Shown here in pieces: positions 17,087 through 26,223 of a DNA stretch of 64,000 nt; positions within the stretch are counted from its first letter, which is position 1, and each line of letters opens with the position of its first letter. Source of the stretch: Thermohalobaculum sp951813525 (GTDB lineage: Bacteria > Pseudomonadota > Alphaproteobacteria > Rhodobacterales > Rhodobacteraceae); contig CATOTJ020000001.1 in the NCBI GenBank assembly GCA_951813525.2, positions 682,001-746,000 on the forward strand, in the 5' to 3' direction. The translations under genes were made by a program, and so were the position numbers. The notes beneath the pieces are model-generated. The model had not been told where the DNA came from, searched no databases, and saw only the letters and a program-made list of their open reading frames with translations.

Positions 17087-18025
17087 TCAGTCGAACTCGA
17101 ACAGCTCGACCGTAACAACTGCGGTTGCGGTCACGCCCGTTGAATCTTCGATCGTGTAGCTGATCGAGGTTTGGTCGAAGCTGAAAAGTTCGCCGTCAAA
17201 ATCGCGGATCTGAACCTCGCCGGTTACGCCGTTCAGTCTGATCTCTCCGCCGACATCGCCATCGACCCAGCCGAACCAATCGTCGCCGTCAGCATCCGTA
17301 TCGCTGGTTCCGTTGGCGCCGGACACCGAGATCAATTCGAAGCTATCTCCGTCGGGATCGGAATCGTTTACCACCCAGCTGATCGCCGAGCCAAGATCGA
17401 ATGGGTCAACGACGGTATCGACCTCGCCGCCCGTGATGACTTCAATATTGGCGATGCCATAATCGTTGAGCGCGACCAGCGTGGAATCGACCGGGGGCGG
17501 GATGACTTCTTCGCCGCTTAACTTCAGCGAACCGTTGCGGCTGCCATCGACATCGCCGACCGAGGTGACGCGGAAGCCGACTGTCGAAAAGTCAAAGCTG
17601 TCCAGTGTCAGCGGGTCATCGGCGGAAAGCGTAAACTCCATATGCTGAACATCGTCGTTGCCAATGCCCTGTGATCCGAACTCAAGACCTGTATCGAAGG
17701 CTCCGTCGTTTTCGTTGATGACCTGGCCGTTGACGTTTGTGTCTTTCGATTCGACCCAGCGCACCTTGTTGATGTCTTGGCGCAGCGCGATGTCATCGGT
17801 GTCGCTGGAGGTCGCAGCATCGCCATCGGTCTCGCCCGGTGTAGCTGTCAGCCCGGCCAGGTTCTGATCGCCGGTGTTGTTGAAGTAGATCGCGCGGACG
17901 TCACCGGTGGCGCCGGTACTCTCGTCGACATCAATCGTGACCGAGAGTGTGCCGTCGCCGTTTTCCACAACCGAGAGCGTTGCCAGAAATCCTGTTGAAG
18001 GATCGGTGAAAGTGAATTGTTTCAT
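17087..18025 (-). CDS. Acidic cadherin/Ig-like repeat protein, probable cell-surface or secreted protein
   Basis: This 312-residue protein is very rich in Asp, Gly, Thr and Ser and poor in Lys. The C-terminal half has a cadherin-like VNDSDPDGDSFELISVSG motif followed by GEVQIRDFDGELFSFDQTSISYTI, the usual calcium-dependent beta-sandwich style. There is no classical N-terminal signal peptide (MKQFTFTDPSTG), so export, if any, would need a C-terminal type I secretion signal, which I can't confirm. No RTX nonapeptides are visible. It stands alone, with a terminator behind it and 249 bases of possible promoter region ahead. Confidence 0.6.
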   Translation of the reverse strand: MKQFTFTDPSTGFLATLSVVENGDGTLSVTIDVDESTGATGDVRAIYFNNTGDQNLAGLTATPGETDGDAATSSDTDDIALRQDINKVRWVESKDTNVNGQVINENDGAFDTGLEFGSQGIGNDDVQHMEFTLSADDPLTLDSFDFSTVGFRVTSVGDVDGSRNGSLKLSGEEVIPPPVDSTLVALNDYGIANIEVITGGEVDTVVDPFDLGSAISWVVNDSDPDGDSFELISVSGANGTSDTDADGDDWFGWVDGDVGGEIRLNGVTGEVQIRDFDGELFSFDQTSISYTIEDSTGVTATAVVTVELFEFD

Positions 18026-18274
18026 CTTGATAGTCTCCGCATTCGCATTTTCGACTTACGCAACTTATGGAGTAATCACGACCATCGTGAATTCCCCAGA
18101 CGTTGATTCGCAGGCGATGGTCTAGTAACAAATTGGGACATCGTCGAACACTGTATTTCGTTCGGCCGCAAAACCGTGATTTTGCGGCGCAATCATGCCA
18201 TTTTGCAAAGTAAGGTTAACGAAACTCGACCATTTTGCGGCGGTGCAGTGGCGCCGGGAGCCAGATTTATCGGC

Positions 18275-19687
18275 CTATGCCGCGTACAATGCTTCGGCCC
18301 GTGCCTTTGCCCGCCTGGCCCGGTCGCGATGACCAATTCCGTCATGGGCGCGCGCGACCTGTGTCCAGTTTTGCGGGCTGGTGGGCTTTAAGGCACAGCG
18401 CTCGTTGGCCAGTGCCAGTGCCAGTTCGTAACGCTTGCCGCGCAGGGCTGCCTCAAGCAGGGTCCACCCGATGACGTCGCGCTGGGCGTACGACCCGCCC
18501 AGCTTGTGGGTCATGTAGCGCACCGGAACCAGGCGATCGACGCATGCGCCGTAATCGCGGTTCTCGAAATCGCGGATCGCCAGGCAGAACGGGACACCGA
18601 TCTCGCGGCTCATTGCAGCGTTGGCGTCGGACGCGTTCTCGAGATACCGCTCGTTTGCTGAAAGCAGCTGGTCCTGAGCGTCGGTATCACCCGCCGCGCA
18701 GTAAGCCATCATCGCGTGAACATCGTTGAAGGCGTAAAGCGTGTCCTGCGCCGCCGGGGCCCAGCGCCGCGAAAGGTCCTGCCAACGGTTCCCGACATCG
18801 ACACCTGTCAGGTTCAAGCGCCAGAGGAGCGCGGAGCTGTCGAGTTCCTCGTAGCGCTCGCCTTCACCGGCCGACCTCAGATGGTTGTCGTAGATATCCA
18901 TGACGCTGGATGTGTCCATCACGTCCAAATGGAACAGCGCCGTGTGCCACCACAGGTGATTGGCAAAATTCGAAGTGCCCCAGTGATGGGCATTGTCGGA
19001 CATGAAACGGATGCCGCCCGATTGTCTGCCGCGCATTTCCATGACGTGCCCGACAGCGTGGACCGCGTACGGGTTATCGGGGCGGATCGCGATGGCCTCG
19101 CGTCCCAACTCTTCAGCCCGGTAATAGTCGCCGTTTTCTTCCAGCCCGAACGAGTAGAACCCGAGAACGAATTCATATCCCGGGATCGTTTCATCCCATT
19201 CCGGGAAGACCCGGGCGACCGTATCGCGCTGACCGGGGATATCGCCCAACAGGACATGCGATAGATGTGCGAGTTGCAGGGCGATCAGGTCGCGCGGATA
19301 GCGGGTCAGGATATCTTCCCAGACCTGAACCGCGCCGTAAAAGTCGCCATTTACCCAATTACGCACTGCAGCGAGGTGCCCGAGCTCGCGATTGTTGGCC
19401 CGGCCCGACAACAGGGCGGCATTTTCCAGGGCAACGACCATTTCTGAATAGATGCGTGTTTCCATCGCCTGGGTCAGCCACGCTGCTTTGAACAGATGGC
19501 CCATGACGAATTGCGGGTGCTCGGCCAATACCTCGTCGATTTGCGCAATCGCATCGCCCCGGAAGGACAGGGCGGTCAGCATTGCACGCTCCAACCCCTC
19601 GATCGCGTTCTTGTCGCCATATGAAATCGGCACGCCCCGGCAGTCGACGCCAGCGCTCTGATTTGCGGTCACTTCCCTTAACGTCAT
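18275..19687 (-). CDS. TPR-38 (TTC38)-like tetratricopeptide repeat protein
   Basis: This 470-residue protein resembles the tetratricopeptide repeat protein 38 family: soluble, all-helical, with repeated blocks such as YSEMVVALENAALL, YYRAEELGREAIAI and RYELALALANERCAL. Conserved landmarks include VHAVGHVMEMRGRQ and HLWWHTALFHLD. I start it at ATG 19687 (MTLREVTANQ); the longer frame to 19762 lacks a ribosome binding site. The family's role is not known. It lies downstream of, and in the same direction as, the ATP-grasp/alpha-E/transglutaminase genes, with a gap of about 155 bases. Confidence 0.75.
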   Translation of the reverse strand: MTLREVTANQSAGVDCRGVPISYGDKNAIEGLERAMLTALSFRGDAIAQIDEVLAEHPQFVMGHLFKAAWLTQAMETRIYSEMVVALENAALLSGRANNRELGHLAAVRNWVNGDFYGAVQVWEDILTRYPRDLIALQLAHLSHVLLGDIPGQRDTVARVFPEWDETIPGYEFVLGFYSFGLEENGDYYRAEELGREAIAIRPDNPYAVHAVGHVMEMRGRQSGGIRFMSDNAHHWGTSNFANHLWWHTALFHLDVMDTSSVMDIYDNHLRSAGEGERYEELDSSALLWRLNLTGVDVGNRWQDLSRRWAPAAQDTLYAFNDVHAMMAYCAAGDTDAQDQLLSANERYLENASDANAAMSREIGVPFCLAIRDFENRDYGACVDRLVPVRYMTHKLGGSYAQRDVIGWTLLEAALRGKRYELALALANERCALKPTSPQNWTQVARAHDGIGHRDRARRAKARAEALYAA

Positions 19688-19842
19688 TTTGTGCACCCTG
19701 TCCTGGTCCTGGTTTGATCGGGATTTCTCTGACGTTCGGCGGTGCAATACGCACCACGCCACAGCCTTCGGCGATCCCTGCCACGGCTAAACCACGGTAA
19801 ATTTCTGCAGAATAGAACGCAAGTTGGAAAGTGTTCCGGCGT

Positions 19843-20664
19843 CTACTGTTGGCTTTGTGATGCGGCGTGAGCGACACGTACCGTCGACGTCAAATCTTGA
19901 TCGGTTTCACCCGAAAAGGTGCCGCGGATGGGCGCAGCATCGACCGCATCCAGACCGCTGGCCAGCCGGATATAGGCATCGGTCGGGCAAAGTTGATGGG
20001 TGATATCGAAGCCGACCCATCCCAGTCCCGGGACATGCGCTTCGGTCCAGGCGTGGGTTTGCTCGGTTTCCTCGCCGGACAAATCCGGGTCCAGCAGATA
20101 CCCGGTGACATAGCGCGCCGGGATGCCCATCGCCCGGGCGGCCGAGAGGAAAATATGGGCCTGATCCTGGCAAACGCCCTCGCCCTTAGCGGCCGCTTCG
20201 GCGGCGGTCGTCGTCGCCTCGGTCGCGCCGGATTTGTAGGCGACGGCCTCGCAAACAGATGCCGACAGCGCGTGCAACCTTGCCAAAACCTCGCCTTCAG
20301 CGACCCCATCCGCAATGGCCTCGATGACGGCTGACGGCCGGGTCACCGGCGTTTCACGCAAATAAACAGCGGGTGCCATCATCTCGCGGTGCTGGCCCAG
20401 AACCCCGGTGGTGTCGGTCGTCTCGACCGTTCCACGGGCGGCGATTTCAACCTCGGTCAACGCCTGCCCGGCATGCCAAAGGGCGACGCGGTCACCGGCG
20501 CCATCGGTCAACAGCGGGGCAATTTCGGATCCGTTCACCGTAACGGTCCAATCCCGCAGGTTCTGCGCCGTACTGTCGCCCGGGTGCAGTTTCATGCGCA
20601 GCGCCAAACCCGTGGCTTCAGGGTGGTATTGGTACCGAGTGATATGTTCGACGGTCAGCAGCAT
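19843..20664 (-). CDS. Transglutaminase-like peptidase family protein
   Basis: This 273-residue protein has the catalytic triad of the transglutaminase-like superfamily: Cys165 (GEGVCQDQAH), His204 (THAWTEAH) and Asp220 (GWVGFDITH). The N-terminal half is the beta-rich N domain (HITRYQYHPEATGLALRMKL) typical of this bacterial subgroup. Together with the alpha-E and permuted ATP-grasp genes upstream it forms a widespread three-gene module, which comparative genomics has proposed to synthesise and process a peptide or peptide-like modification. The gene starts 8 bases after the alpha-E gene ends. Confidence 0.87.
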   Translation of the reverse strand: MLLTVEHITRYQYHPEATGLALRMKLHPGDSTAQNLRDWTVTVNGSEIAPLLTDGAGDRVALWHAGQALTEVEIAARGTVETTDTTGVLGQHREMMAPAVYLRETPVTRPSAVIEAIADGVAEGEVLARLHALSASVCEAVAYKSGATEATTTAAEAAAKGEGVCQDQAHIFLSAARAMGIPARYVTGYLLDPDLSGEETEQTHAWTEAHVPGLGWVGFDITHQLCPTDAYIRLASGLDAVDAAPIRGTFSGETDQDLTSTVRVAHAASQSQQ

Positions 20665-20672
20665 CTGGGCGC

Positions 20673-21614
20673 CTAGAAATGAAAGTCGTTTGAGATTTCG
20701 GTGTTCAGACGGTTCGTCGTGCCGATCGTGTCGCTGAGAAAGTCCGACAAACCGATTTGGAATATCTCTCCCATTTTCAATCGGCCCAGTTCCTGAACGA
20801 CCAGGGATGCAACGCCGTGCGATGGCAAATCCCTGTCATAGGCGTCCTGCAGCAGCTTGAGGCAGTGTTGGATTTTGGCAAACCCAAAGGCAACCGAGCG
20901 CGGATAGGCGGTGCTGAGGATCAGAAAGTCGGCAATCGTATCGGGGCTGTAATCGCCCTGTCCCACATGGTGATAGGCGCGCATGGCGGATGTCGCGTGC
21001 AGGACGGATGTCCACTGGTGGTGATCCCGCTCGCCGCCGATCACATCGGTTTCCGGCAACAGGACATTCGCTTTGACCGACAGCAGGCGCAGCGTCATGT
21101 CCGCACGTTCGATATATCCGCCAAGCCCCAGAAAGCTGTAACCGTCATTGCGCAGCATCGTGGCCATGGACGCGCCGCGCACCGAAGCACCGCGGGATTT
21201 GACCCAGTCGAGAACACCGGGCAGATCGCGCTTGGCCTCGGCTGGGTCCATCAGCTCCAGCGTGCGCCAGCCATCGTTGATCGCCTCCCACATTTCACGC
21301 GACAGGGCCGTGCGCACGGCGCGGGCATTGTTCCGGCCCCGCTCCAGGCAAGTTCGGATCGAGGAGGCATTTTCGCCGTTGAGGACCAATGTTTCGACGA
21401 TATCGGCTTCGGTGATGTTGTCAGGGTCGGCGAAGGCGTCAAGGCAACCGGCTGCGGCGGCAACAGACCGCCATTCAAGCCGTGTGAACGACCCGGGCAG
21501 CATGGTCATCCGAAGACCCATCTCGATCAATCGTGCGGTGGACGAGGCGCGCTCGAGATAGCGTGACAACCAGTAAAGGCTTTGAGCCTGGCGCGAGAGC
21601 AGGATCGTACTCAT
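20673..21614 (-). CDS. Alpha-E domain-containing protein (DUF403)
   Basis: This 313-residue all-helical protein begins MSTILLSRQAQSLYWLSRYL and includes ERASSTARLIEMGLR and a later IERADMTLRLLSVK, the diagnostic repeats of the alpha-E domain. The molecular role is unknown; the family nearly always sits between a circularly permuted ATP-grasp ligase and a transglutaminase-like protein, as here. Its start overlaps the ATP-grasp stop (ATGA at 21611-21614), so the two are translationally coupled. Confidence 0.9.
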   Translation of the reverse strand: MSTILLSRQAQSLYWLSRYLERASSTARLIEMGLRMTMLPGSFTRLEWRSVAAAAGCLDAFADPDNITEADIVETLVLNGENASSIRTCLERGRNNARAVRTALSREMWEAINDGWRTLELMDPAEAKRDLPGVLDWVKSRGASVRGASMATMLRNDGYSFLGLGGYIERADMTLRLLSVKANVLLPETDVIGGERDHHQWTSVLHATSAMRAYHHVGQGDYSPDTIADFLILSTAYPRSVAFGFAKIQHCLKLLQDAYDRDLPSHGVASLVVQELGRLKMGEIFQIGLSDFLSDTIGTTNRLNTEISNDFHF

Positions 21615-23017
21615 TCTGTCAGTACCCAGGTATCCTTGACGCCGCCGCCTTGGCTGGAGTTGACGACCAGCGACCCTTCTTTAAGGGCAACGCGGGTCAA
21701 TCCGCCGGGGACCAGACGCATCTGCTTTCCGACCAGGCAATAGGGGCGCAGATCGACATGGCGCCCGGCCACACCAGCCGGAGACAGCGATGGTACAGTC
21801 GAAAGGTCGAGCGTCGGTTGGGCAATAAAATCAGCGGGATCAGCCTGGATCCGCTTGGCATAAGCTTCGCGCTCTTCCCGGCTGGCCATCGGGCCGATCA
21901 ACATCCCGTACCCGCCGGAACCGTGGACCTCTTTGACAACAACCTCGTCCAGATGGTCGAGCACATAGGCGCGCTCGTCCGGCTTGGCGCATTGCCAGGT
22001 CGGCACGTTTTCCAGAATCGGCGATTCGCCCAGATAGAAGCGGATCATCTCGGGCACGAAACAATAGATCGCCTTGTCATCGGCGACCCCTGCGCCCGGG
22101 GCCGAGCACAGCGTAACACCGCCGGCGCGATAGACGTCGAAAAGCCCGGGAACACCCAACAGCGATTCCGGCCGGAAAGTGATGGGGTCGATAAAGTCGT
22201 CGTCGATCCGGCGATAGATCACATCGACTTTTTGCGGCCCGCGTGTCGTGCGCATCCAGACGCGCCCTTCGTCAACGAACAGGTCTGTCGGCTCGACCAG
22301 AACCACACCCATCAGATCGGCCAGGAACGAATGTTCGTAATAGGCGGAATTGAAGGGACCAGGCGTCAGCAGAACGATGTTCGGTTTGTCCTTGCAGGCG
22401 GGCGGGGCAACCTCCTCCAGCGTTTTCAGAAGATAGGCTGCATAGTCGTCGACAGGGCGCACCAGCCCGCCCGCGAACAGGTCCGGAAACATGCGCATCA
22501 TCGTTTCGCGGTTTTCCAGCATATAACTGACGCCAGATGGCGTGCGGCAGTTATCCTCCAGGACCTGAAAACTGGTCTCGCCGGTTCGTACAATATCGAT
22601 CCCGACAATGTGGGAATAGACTTTGCCCGGCGGTTCGACACCGACCATTGCGGGGATGAAGGCTTCGTTCTGATACACCAGATCCGCCGGAACGATACCG
22701 GCGCGCAGGATCTCTCCGCGGTGATAGACATCGTAAAGAAACGCATTCAGCGCCCGTGCGCGCTGGCGGATGCCTTTGTCCAGCCGCCGCCATTCGGTGT
22801 CAGAGAATACACGCGGAACCAGATCGAACGGGATCAGCCGTTCCGGGTCCCCGCCTTCGCCATAGACAGCGAATGTGATGCCGATGCGCCGGAATATCGC
22901 TTCCGCTTCTTCCGATCGTTTGTGCAAAAGCTCGGTCCCGCAGGCCTCGATCCAATCAGCCACCCGCGTATACGGAGCGCGAGTTTCGTCACCTTCGCCG
23001 GACATCTCGTCGTACAT
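21611..23017 (-). CDS. Circularly permuted ATP-grasp type 2 protein
   Basis: This 468-residue protein shows the DUF404/DUF407 combination of circularly permuted ATP-grasp enzymes. Key segments include PFDLVPRVFSDTEWRRLDKG, VYQNEAFIPAMVG, LEDNCRTPSGVSYMLENR and, towards the end, HGSGGYGMLIGP and DLRPYCLVGKQM. ATP-grasp enzymes ligate carboxylates to amines with ATP; the substrates of this one are unknown. The ATG at 23017 is the natural start (MYDEMSGEG); the frame extending to 23164 is untypical. It opens a coupled set of three genes. Confidence 0.88.
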   Translation of the reverse strand: MYDEMSGEGDETRAPYTRVADWIEACGTELLHKRSEEAEAIFRRIGITFAVYGEGGDPERLIPFDLVPRVFSDTEWRRLDKGIRQRARALNAFLYDVYHRGEILRAGIVPADLVYQNEAFIPAMVGVEPPGKVYSHIVGIDIVRTGETSFQVLEDNCRTPSGVSYMLENRETMMRMFPDLFAGGLVRPVDDYAAYLLKTLEEVAPPACKDKPNIVLLTPGPFNSAYYEHSFLADLMGVVLVEPTDLFVDEGRVWMRTTRGPQKVDVIYRRIDDDFIDPITFRPESLLGVPGLFDVYRAGGVTLCSAPGAGVADDKAIYCFVPEMIRFYLGESPILENVPTWQCAKPDERAYVLDHLDEVVVKEVHGSGGYGMLIGPMASREEREAYAKRIQADPADFIAQPTLDLSTVPSLSPAGVAGRHVDLRPYCLVGKQMRLVPGGLTRVALKEGSLVVNSSQGGGVKDTWVLTE

Positions 23018-23183
23018 ACACACCCCATCTGCCGATGAGTTTACTGTAGAGCGGATTCGGGGCGGGGCAAGCGGGGATCGGGATGGAGTTGTGCGGGTGG
23101 CGCGGCGACATTCGATGCAGCCGGCTTGAGCTTTTCCGCGGGGACAGGCGCGCGACCACGCCAACAGGTATGGGTCTTAGATC

Positions 23184-24113
23184 CTAGCCCAGCCAGCTCG
23201 GGTTCGACCACGCACGGCGGCCAAAGCGGTCGGCGACGACCACGCGCAGCCAACCGCCAGGTTTGAACCGGGCGAGCGGGAACGACGCCTCGGTGATGTC
23301 GGTTCCAAATGCCTGCTTCGACGCAGCCCCGGCACCCAGCACCATGATCCGGTTGGCCGGTGAGCAGTTTATATGAACCTTCTTGTCCTGGATCCGGACA
23401 TCGTGCAGCCGGGGGCCTTCCGAGGAGTAATAATTGCCGATCTTCAGGGCTGTCAGCAGCGCGTCCGGGTCGCGGCTTTCGGCCTTGACCATGACCCAGC
23501 CGCCAAAGGCATCGGGCCCCCGGAAATGGGCGTCGTCCGTGGCGCACCCGCTGAGGCGCCTGCCGTCGGCGAGCAGGAGATCCCAGATTGCCGTGCCGTC
23601 GCCGCGGTCACATTCGACCTCGCAACCGTGATTGTAGATTTCAACCGCATGCGCTGCATCGATGGTGCGCGCGTCTTCTAGCGTCAGGTTGTACCATTGC
23701 GGGTGGGCGATCGCGACGAAGGCACCTGCCGCGGCACTGCGGCGCGCCAGATCGGGCATGGTTTCACCCGATTGGGCGCCGTCAAAGTTGGGTGCGTGCG
23801 GGGGTTGGAAATCCAAAGGCAAACCAACCGCCAGGATGTGCCAGATTTCGCCATTGCCGATCCGGCCAGTGTGAAGTTCGGCCCCAAGGATCGTGGTAAA
23901 TCCGGCTGTCCGATAGGCGCGCGTGTCGCTGATCGGATAGCCATAGAGGCCAACATAATGGTCCGACAGACAGATAAAGTCATAGCCTTCGCGCGCATAT
24001 CGGGCGCAGGTCTCCTCCGTGTTATAGACACCGTCCGAGTTGGTTGAATGGGTATGCAGATTCCCGCGGTAAAACCGGCCGGGGGCCGAAAAAGCGGACA
24101 ATTGTTGGTCCAT
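23184..24113 (-). CDS. PHP-domain phosphoesterase/hydrolase family protein
   Basis: This 309-residue protein contains PHP-domain metal-binding motifs: GNLHTHSTNSDG near residue 20, LSDHYVGL, AHPQWYN and a late TDDAHFRG. The family includes polymerase-associated phosphoesterases and histidinol phosphatases. The substrate is not evident. It lies 166 bases upstream of the ATP-grasp gene on the same strand, so it may belong to the same transcription unit, but that link is only contextual. Confidence 0.78.
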   Translation of the reverse strand: MDQQLSAFSAPGRFYRGNLHTHSTNSDGVYNTEETCARYAREGYDFICLSDHYVGLYGYPISDTRAYRTAGFTTILGAELHTGRIGNGEIWHILAVGLPLDFQPPHAPNFDGAQSGETMPDLARRSAAAGAFVAIAHPQWYNLTLEDARTIDAAHAVEIYNHGCEVECDRGDGTAIWDLLLADGRRLSGCATDDAHFRGPDAFGGWVMVKAESRDPDALLTALKIGNYYSSEGPRLHDVRIQDKKVHINCSPANRIMVLGAGAASKQAFGTDITEASFPLARFKPGGWLRVVVADRFGRRAWSNPSWLG

Positions 24114-24233
24114 CTGGTGCCCCTTCGGGTGGACATGCGGCCGATGCGGATACGTTGGAGTCCCGTCGCGGCATTTTCAATAACCAGATGACGTTGACAC
24201 AGCAGATCTAAGACATTTTCCCGACTACCGGGC

Positions 24234-24254
24234 GGCGCAGATGAGTTCTGCGCC
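24234..24254. other. Perfect 8-bp hairpin between the PHP and monooxygenase genes
   Basis: GGCGCAGA and TCTGCGCC are separated by five bases. It could serve as a terminator for the monooxygenase operon (which ends at 24311 on the minus strand), but no T-run follows in either direction, so factor-dependent termination or a chance palindrome are also possible. Confidence 0.35.
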
Positions 24255-24310
24255 GATCAAGTGTGCCCGGTTTCATGTGCTGGACCTTGGGTTGTTTCCG
24301 CCAGGATCGC

Positions 24311-26212
24311 CTACCCCCGCTTGGTCAGCCGGTACTCGCTGAAATCGGGGTCGCGGGTCATTTCGTGGTAGTCGACCAGGCGCCAGGGGATCGCGGCGGC
24401 GACCCGGCCCTTTTTGTTGCGATACCACGGCTTCATACCGGGATGCGCCCAGACCAACTCGCGATGTTCGGCATCGACCCGGGCCATATAGGCGTCCTGC
24501 ACATCTTGTTTCACATCGATCGTTGAAATGCCGTCCTGGATCATGCGGACGATGGCCCCGACCGTATAGCGGGCCTGGCATTCCGACGTGAAGATCGCGC
24601 TGCCGCCATGGGCCAGAACAGTGTTCGGCCCTTGGATAAAGAACATATTGGGAAAACCGGGGGCCGTTATGCCCAAATGGGCCTTTGGGTCGTCGTCGGC
24701 CCATTCGTTATGCAGATTGCGGCCATCACGGCCCGTAACGTTCAGCGCAGCGGCGTTTTGGAAGACCTGGAACCCGATGGCCATCAGGATGATATCGGCC
24801 CGGTGCAACGCACCGTCGCTGCTGCGGATACCGTCCCGTTCGATCCGCTTAATGCGGTCCGTGATCAGATCGCAATTCGGCTTGCGCAGCGACTGATACC
24901 AGCCATTGTCCAACAGGATGCGTTTGGCATAGGGCGGATAGTCCGGCACGCACTTTGCCAGCAGATCCGGGCGGCCCTCTAACTCTGCCTCGATAAACTC
25001 GGCCATCTGGACGCGGTGGCGGTCATTCATGCGGTTCATCGAGCGTTCCGGATGCGGCCAGTCCGGGTCGCGTTTCAGCGTTCGCAGTAGCCCGTCGCCA
25101 TAGCGCCACAGCATCGCAAAGCGGAACCATTCCACATAAAAGGGCACGTTCTGCAGCAACCAGCGCTGGCCCTGGGTCATCTCGTCCTTGAACCGCGGGA
25201 TATGGCGAACCCATTGGGCCGTGCGTTGAAAGACGGTCAGGTGATCGACCTTGTCCACGATGGCGGGCACGATCTGCATGGACGATGCACCGGTGCCGAC
25301 GATGGCGACCCGTTTTCCTGCGATATCGAAGCCGTCCGGCCAGCGATTGGCGTGAAATATCGGCCCATCGAAGTCGCGCCAGCCCCGGAAGTTCGGTTTG
25401 TGCGGTTTCGAAATCGGACCGATTGCGGATATCAGTGCCCAGCCCTCGATTATCTCTACGCCTTCACGGGTTTCGACCGTCACCCGCCAACGGGCGCCGG
25501 CCTCGTCCCAATCGCAGCGCGTTACGCGGTGACCAAACCGGATATTGCCGCGAATGCCGAACTCGTGGGATCGCTCGATCATATAATCCAGCAGCTGATC
25601 ACGCCGGGAAAAGAAGCGTGTCCAGGGCTGGCGCGAACCGAAGCTGAAGGAATAGGCGTGGTTCGGCGTGTCCACTGCGCATCCCGGATAGTTGTTGACC
25701 AGCCAGGTGCCGCCGACTTCGTTCTGCTCTTCAAGAATAAGATAGGGAATTCCCAGCGCCCGGAGATTTGCGCCCAGCGCGATCCCGCTTTCCCCGGCGC
25801 CCACGATGACGACCGGGGTGTCGGGCCGGACTGTCGGCTCGTGGTTCCACGCGACCTGACGCGGGACGAACCCCATCTCCTCGCGCATCATAGGGGCGTA
25901 TTCTTCGCCGACATTCTCGGACAGGCAATGGCGCATCATCCGCACCATCAGCGCGTCGCCGGGATCTTGGATCGCCGGGGGTGGCGGTACCTCCAAAATC
26001 CGGGCAGCCTTGGCAATGATCTCTGCCTGAATATCGGGCGCGAATCCGGCATCTTCGTCGGCGATCAGGTTAACGTCGCGGCCCGGCCGAAAGCGATCGG
26101 ACAGCCATTTTTCGTCCCCGGTCAGATGGAACAGCACCATGATCAGGACACGCAGATCGGCCTGTTGCAGCGCGTCGTGCAGATTACCGGGGACGGAGCT
26201 GTGCGTGTTCAT
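24311..26212 (-). CDS. Flavin-containing Baeyer-Villiger monooxygenase
   Basis: This 633-residue protein has a first Rossmann FAD motif VVIVGAGESGIALGANL (residues 134-150), a second NADPH-type motif VAIVGTGASSMQ (about 302-313), and the Baeyer-Villiger fingerprint FDGPIFHANRWP (281-292, FxGxxxHxxxWP) between them. Such enzymes convert ketones to esters or lactones with NADPH and O2. A roughly 130-residue N-terminal extension precedes the FAD motif, as in some subgroups. It begins 11 bases after the carboxylase subunit ends upstream, so the two are in one operon. Start: ATG at 26212; the longer frame to 26293 overlaps the upstream gene. Confidence 0.87.
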   Translation of the reverse strand: MNTHSSVPGNLHDALQQADLRVLIMVLFHLTGDEKWLSDRFRPGRDVNLIADEDAGFAPDIQAEIIAKAARILEVPPPPAIQDPGDALMVRMMRHCLSENVGEEYAPMMREEMGFVPRQVAWNHEPTVRPDTPVVIVGAGESGIALGANLRALGIPYLILEEQNEVGGTWLVNNYPGCAVDTPNHAYSFSFGSRQPWTRFFSRRDQLLDYMIERSHEFGIRGNIRFGHRVTRCDWDEAGARWRVTVETREGVEIIEGWALISAIGPISKPHKPNFRGWRDFDGPIFHANRWPDGFDIAGKRVAIVGTGASSMQIVPAIVDKVDHLTVFQRTAQWVRHIPRFKDEMTQGQRWLLQNVPFYVEWFRFAMLWRYGDGLLRTLKRDPDWPHPERSMNRMNDRHRVQMAEFIEAELEGRPDLLAKCVPDYPPYAKRILLDNGWYQSLRKPNCDLITDRIKRIERDGIRSSDGALHRADIILMAIGFQVFQNAAALNVTGRDGRNLHNEWADDDPKAHLGITAPGFPNMFFIQGPNTVLAHGGSAIFTSECQARYTVGAIVRMIQDGISTIDVKQDVQDAYMARVDAEHRELVWAHPGMKPWYRNKKGRVAAAIPWRLVDYHEMTRDPDFSEYRLTKRG

Positions 26213-26223
26213 CGCTGCCGTCC

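Noticed and set aside
21533..23038. 501-residue plus-strand frame opposite the ATP-grasp gene
   Set aside because: Antisense shadow; the minus-strand gene has clear ATP-grasp motifs and overlap with alpha-E.
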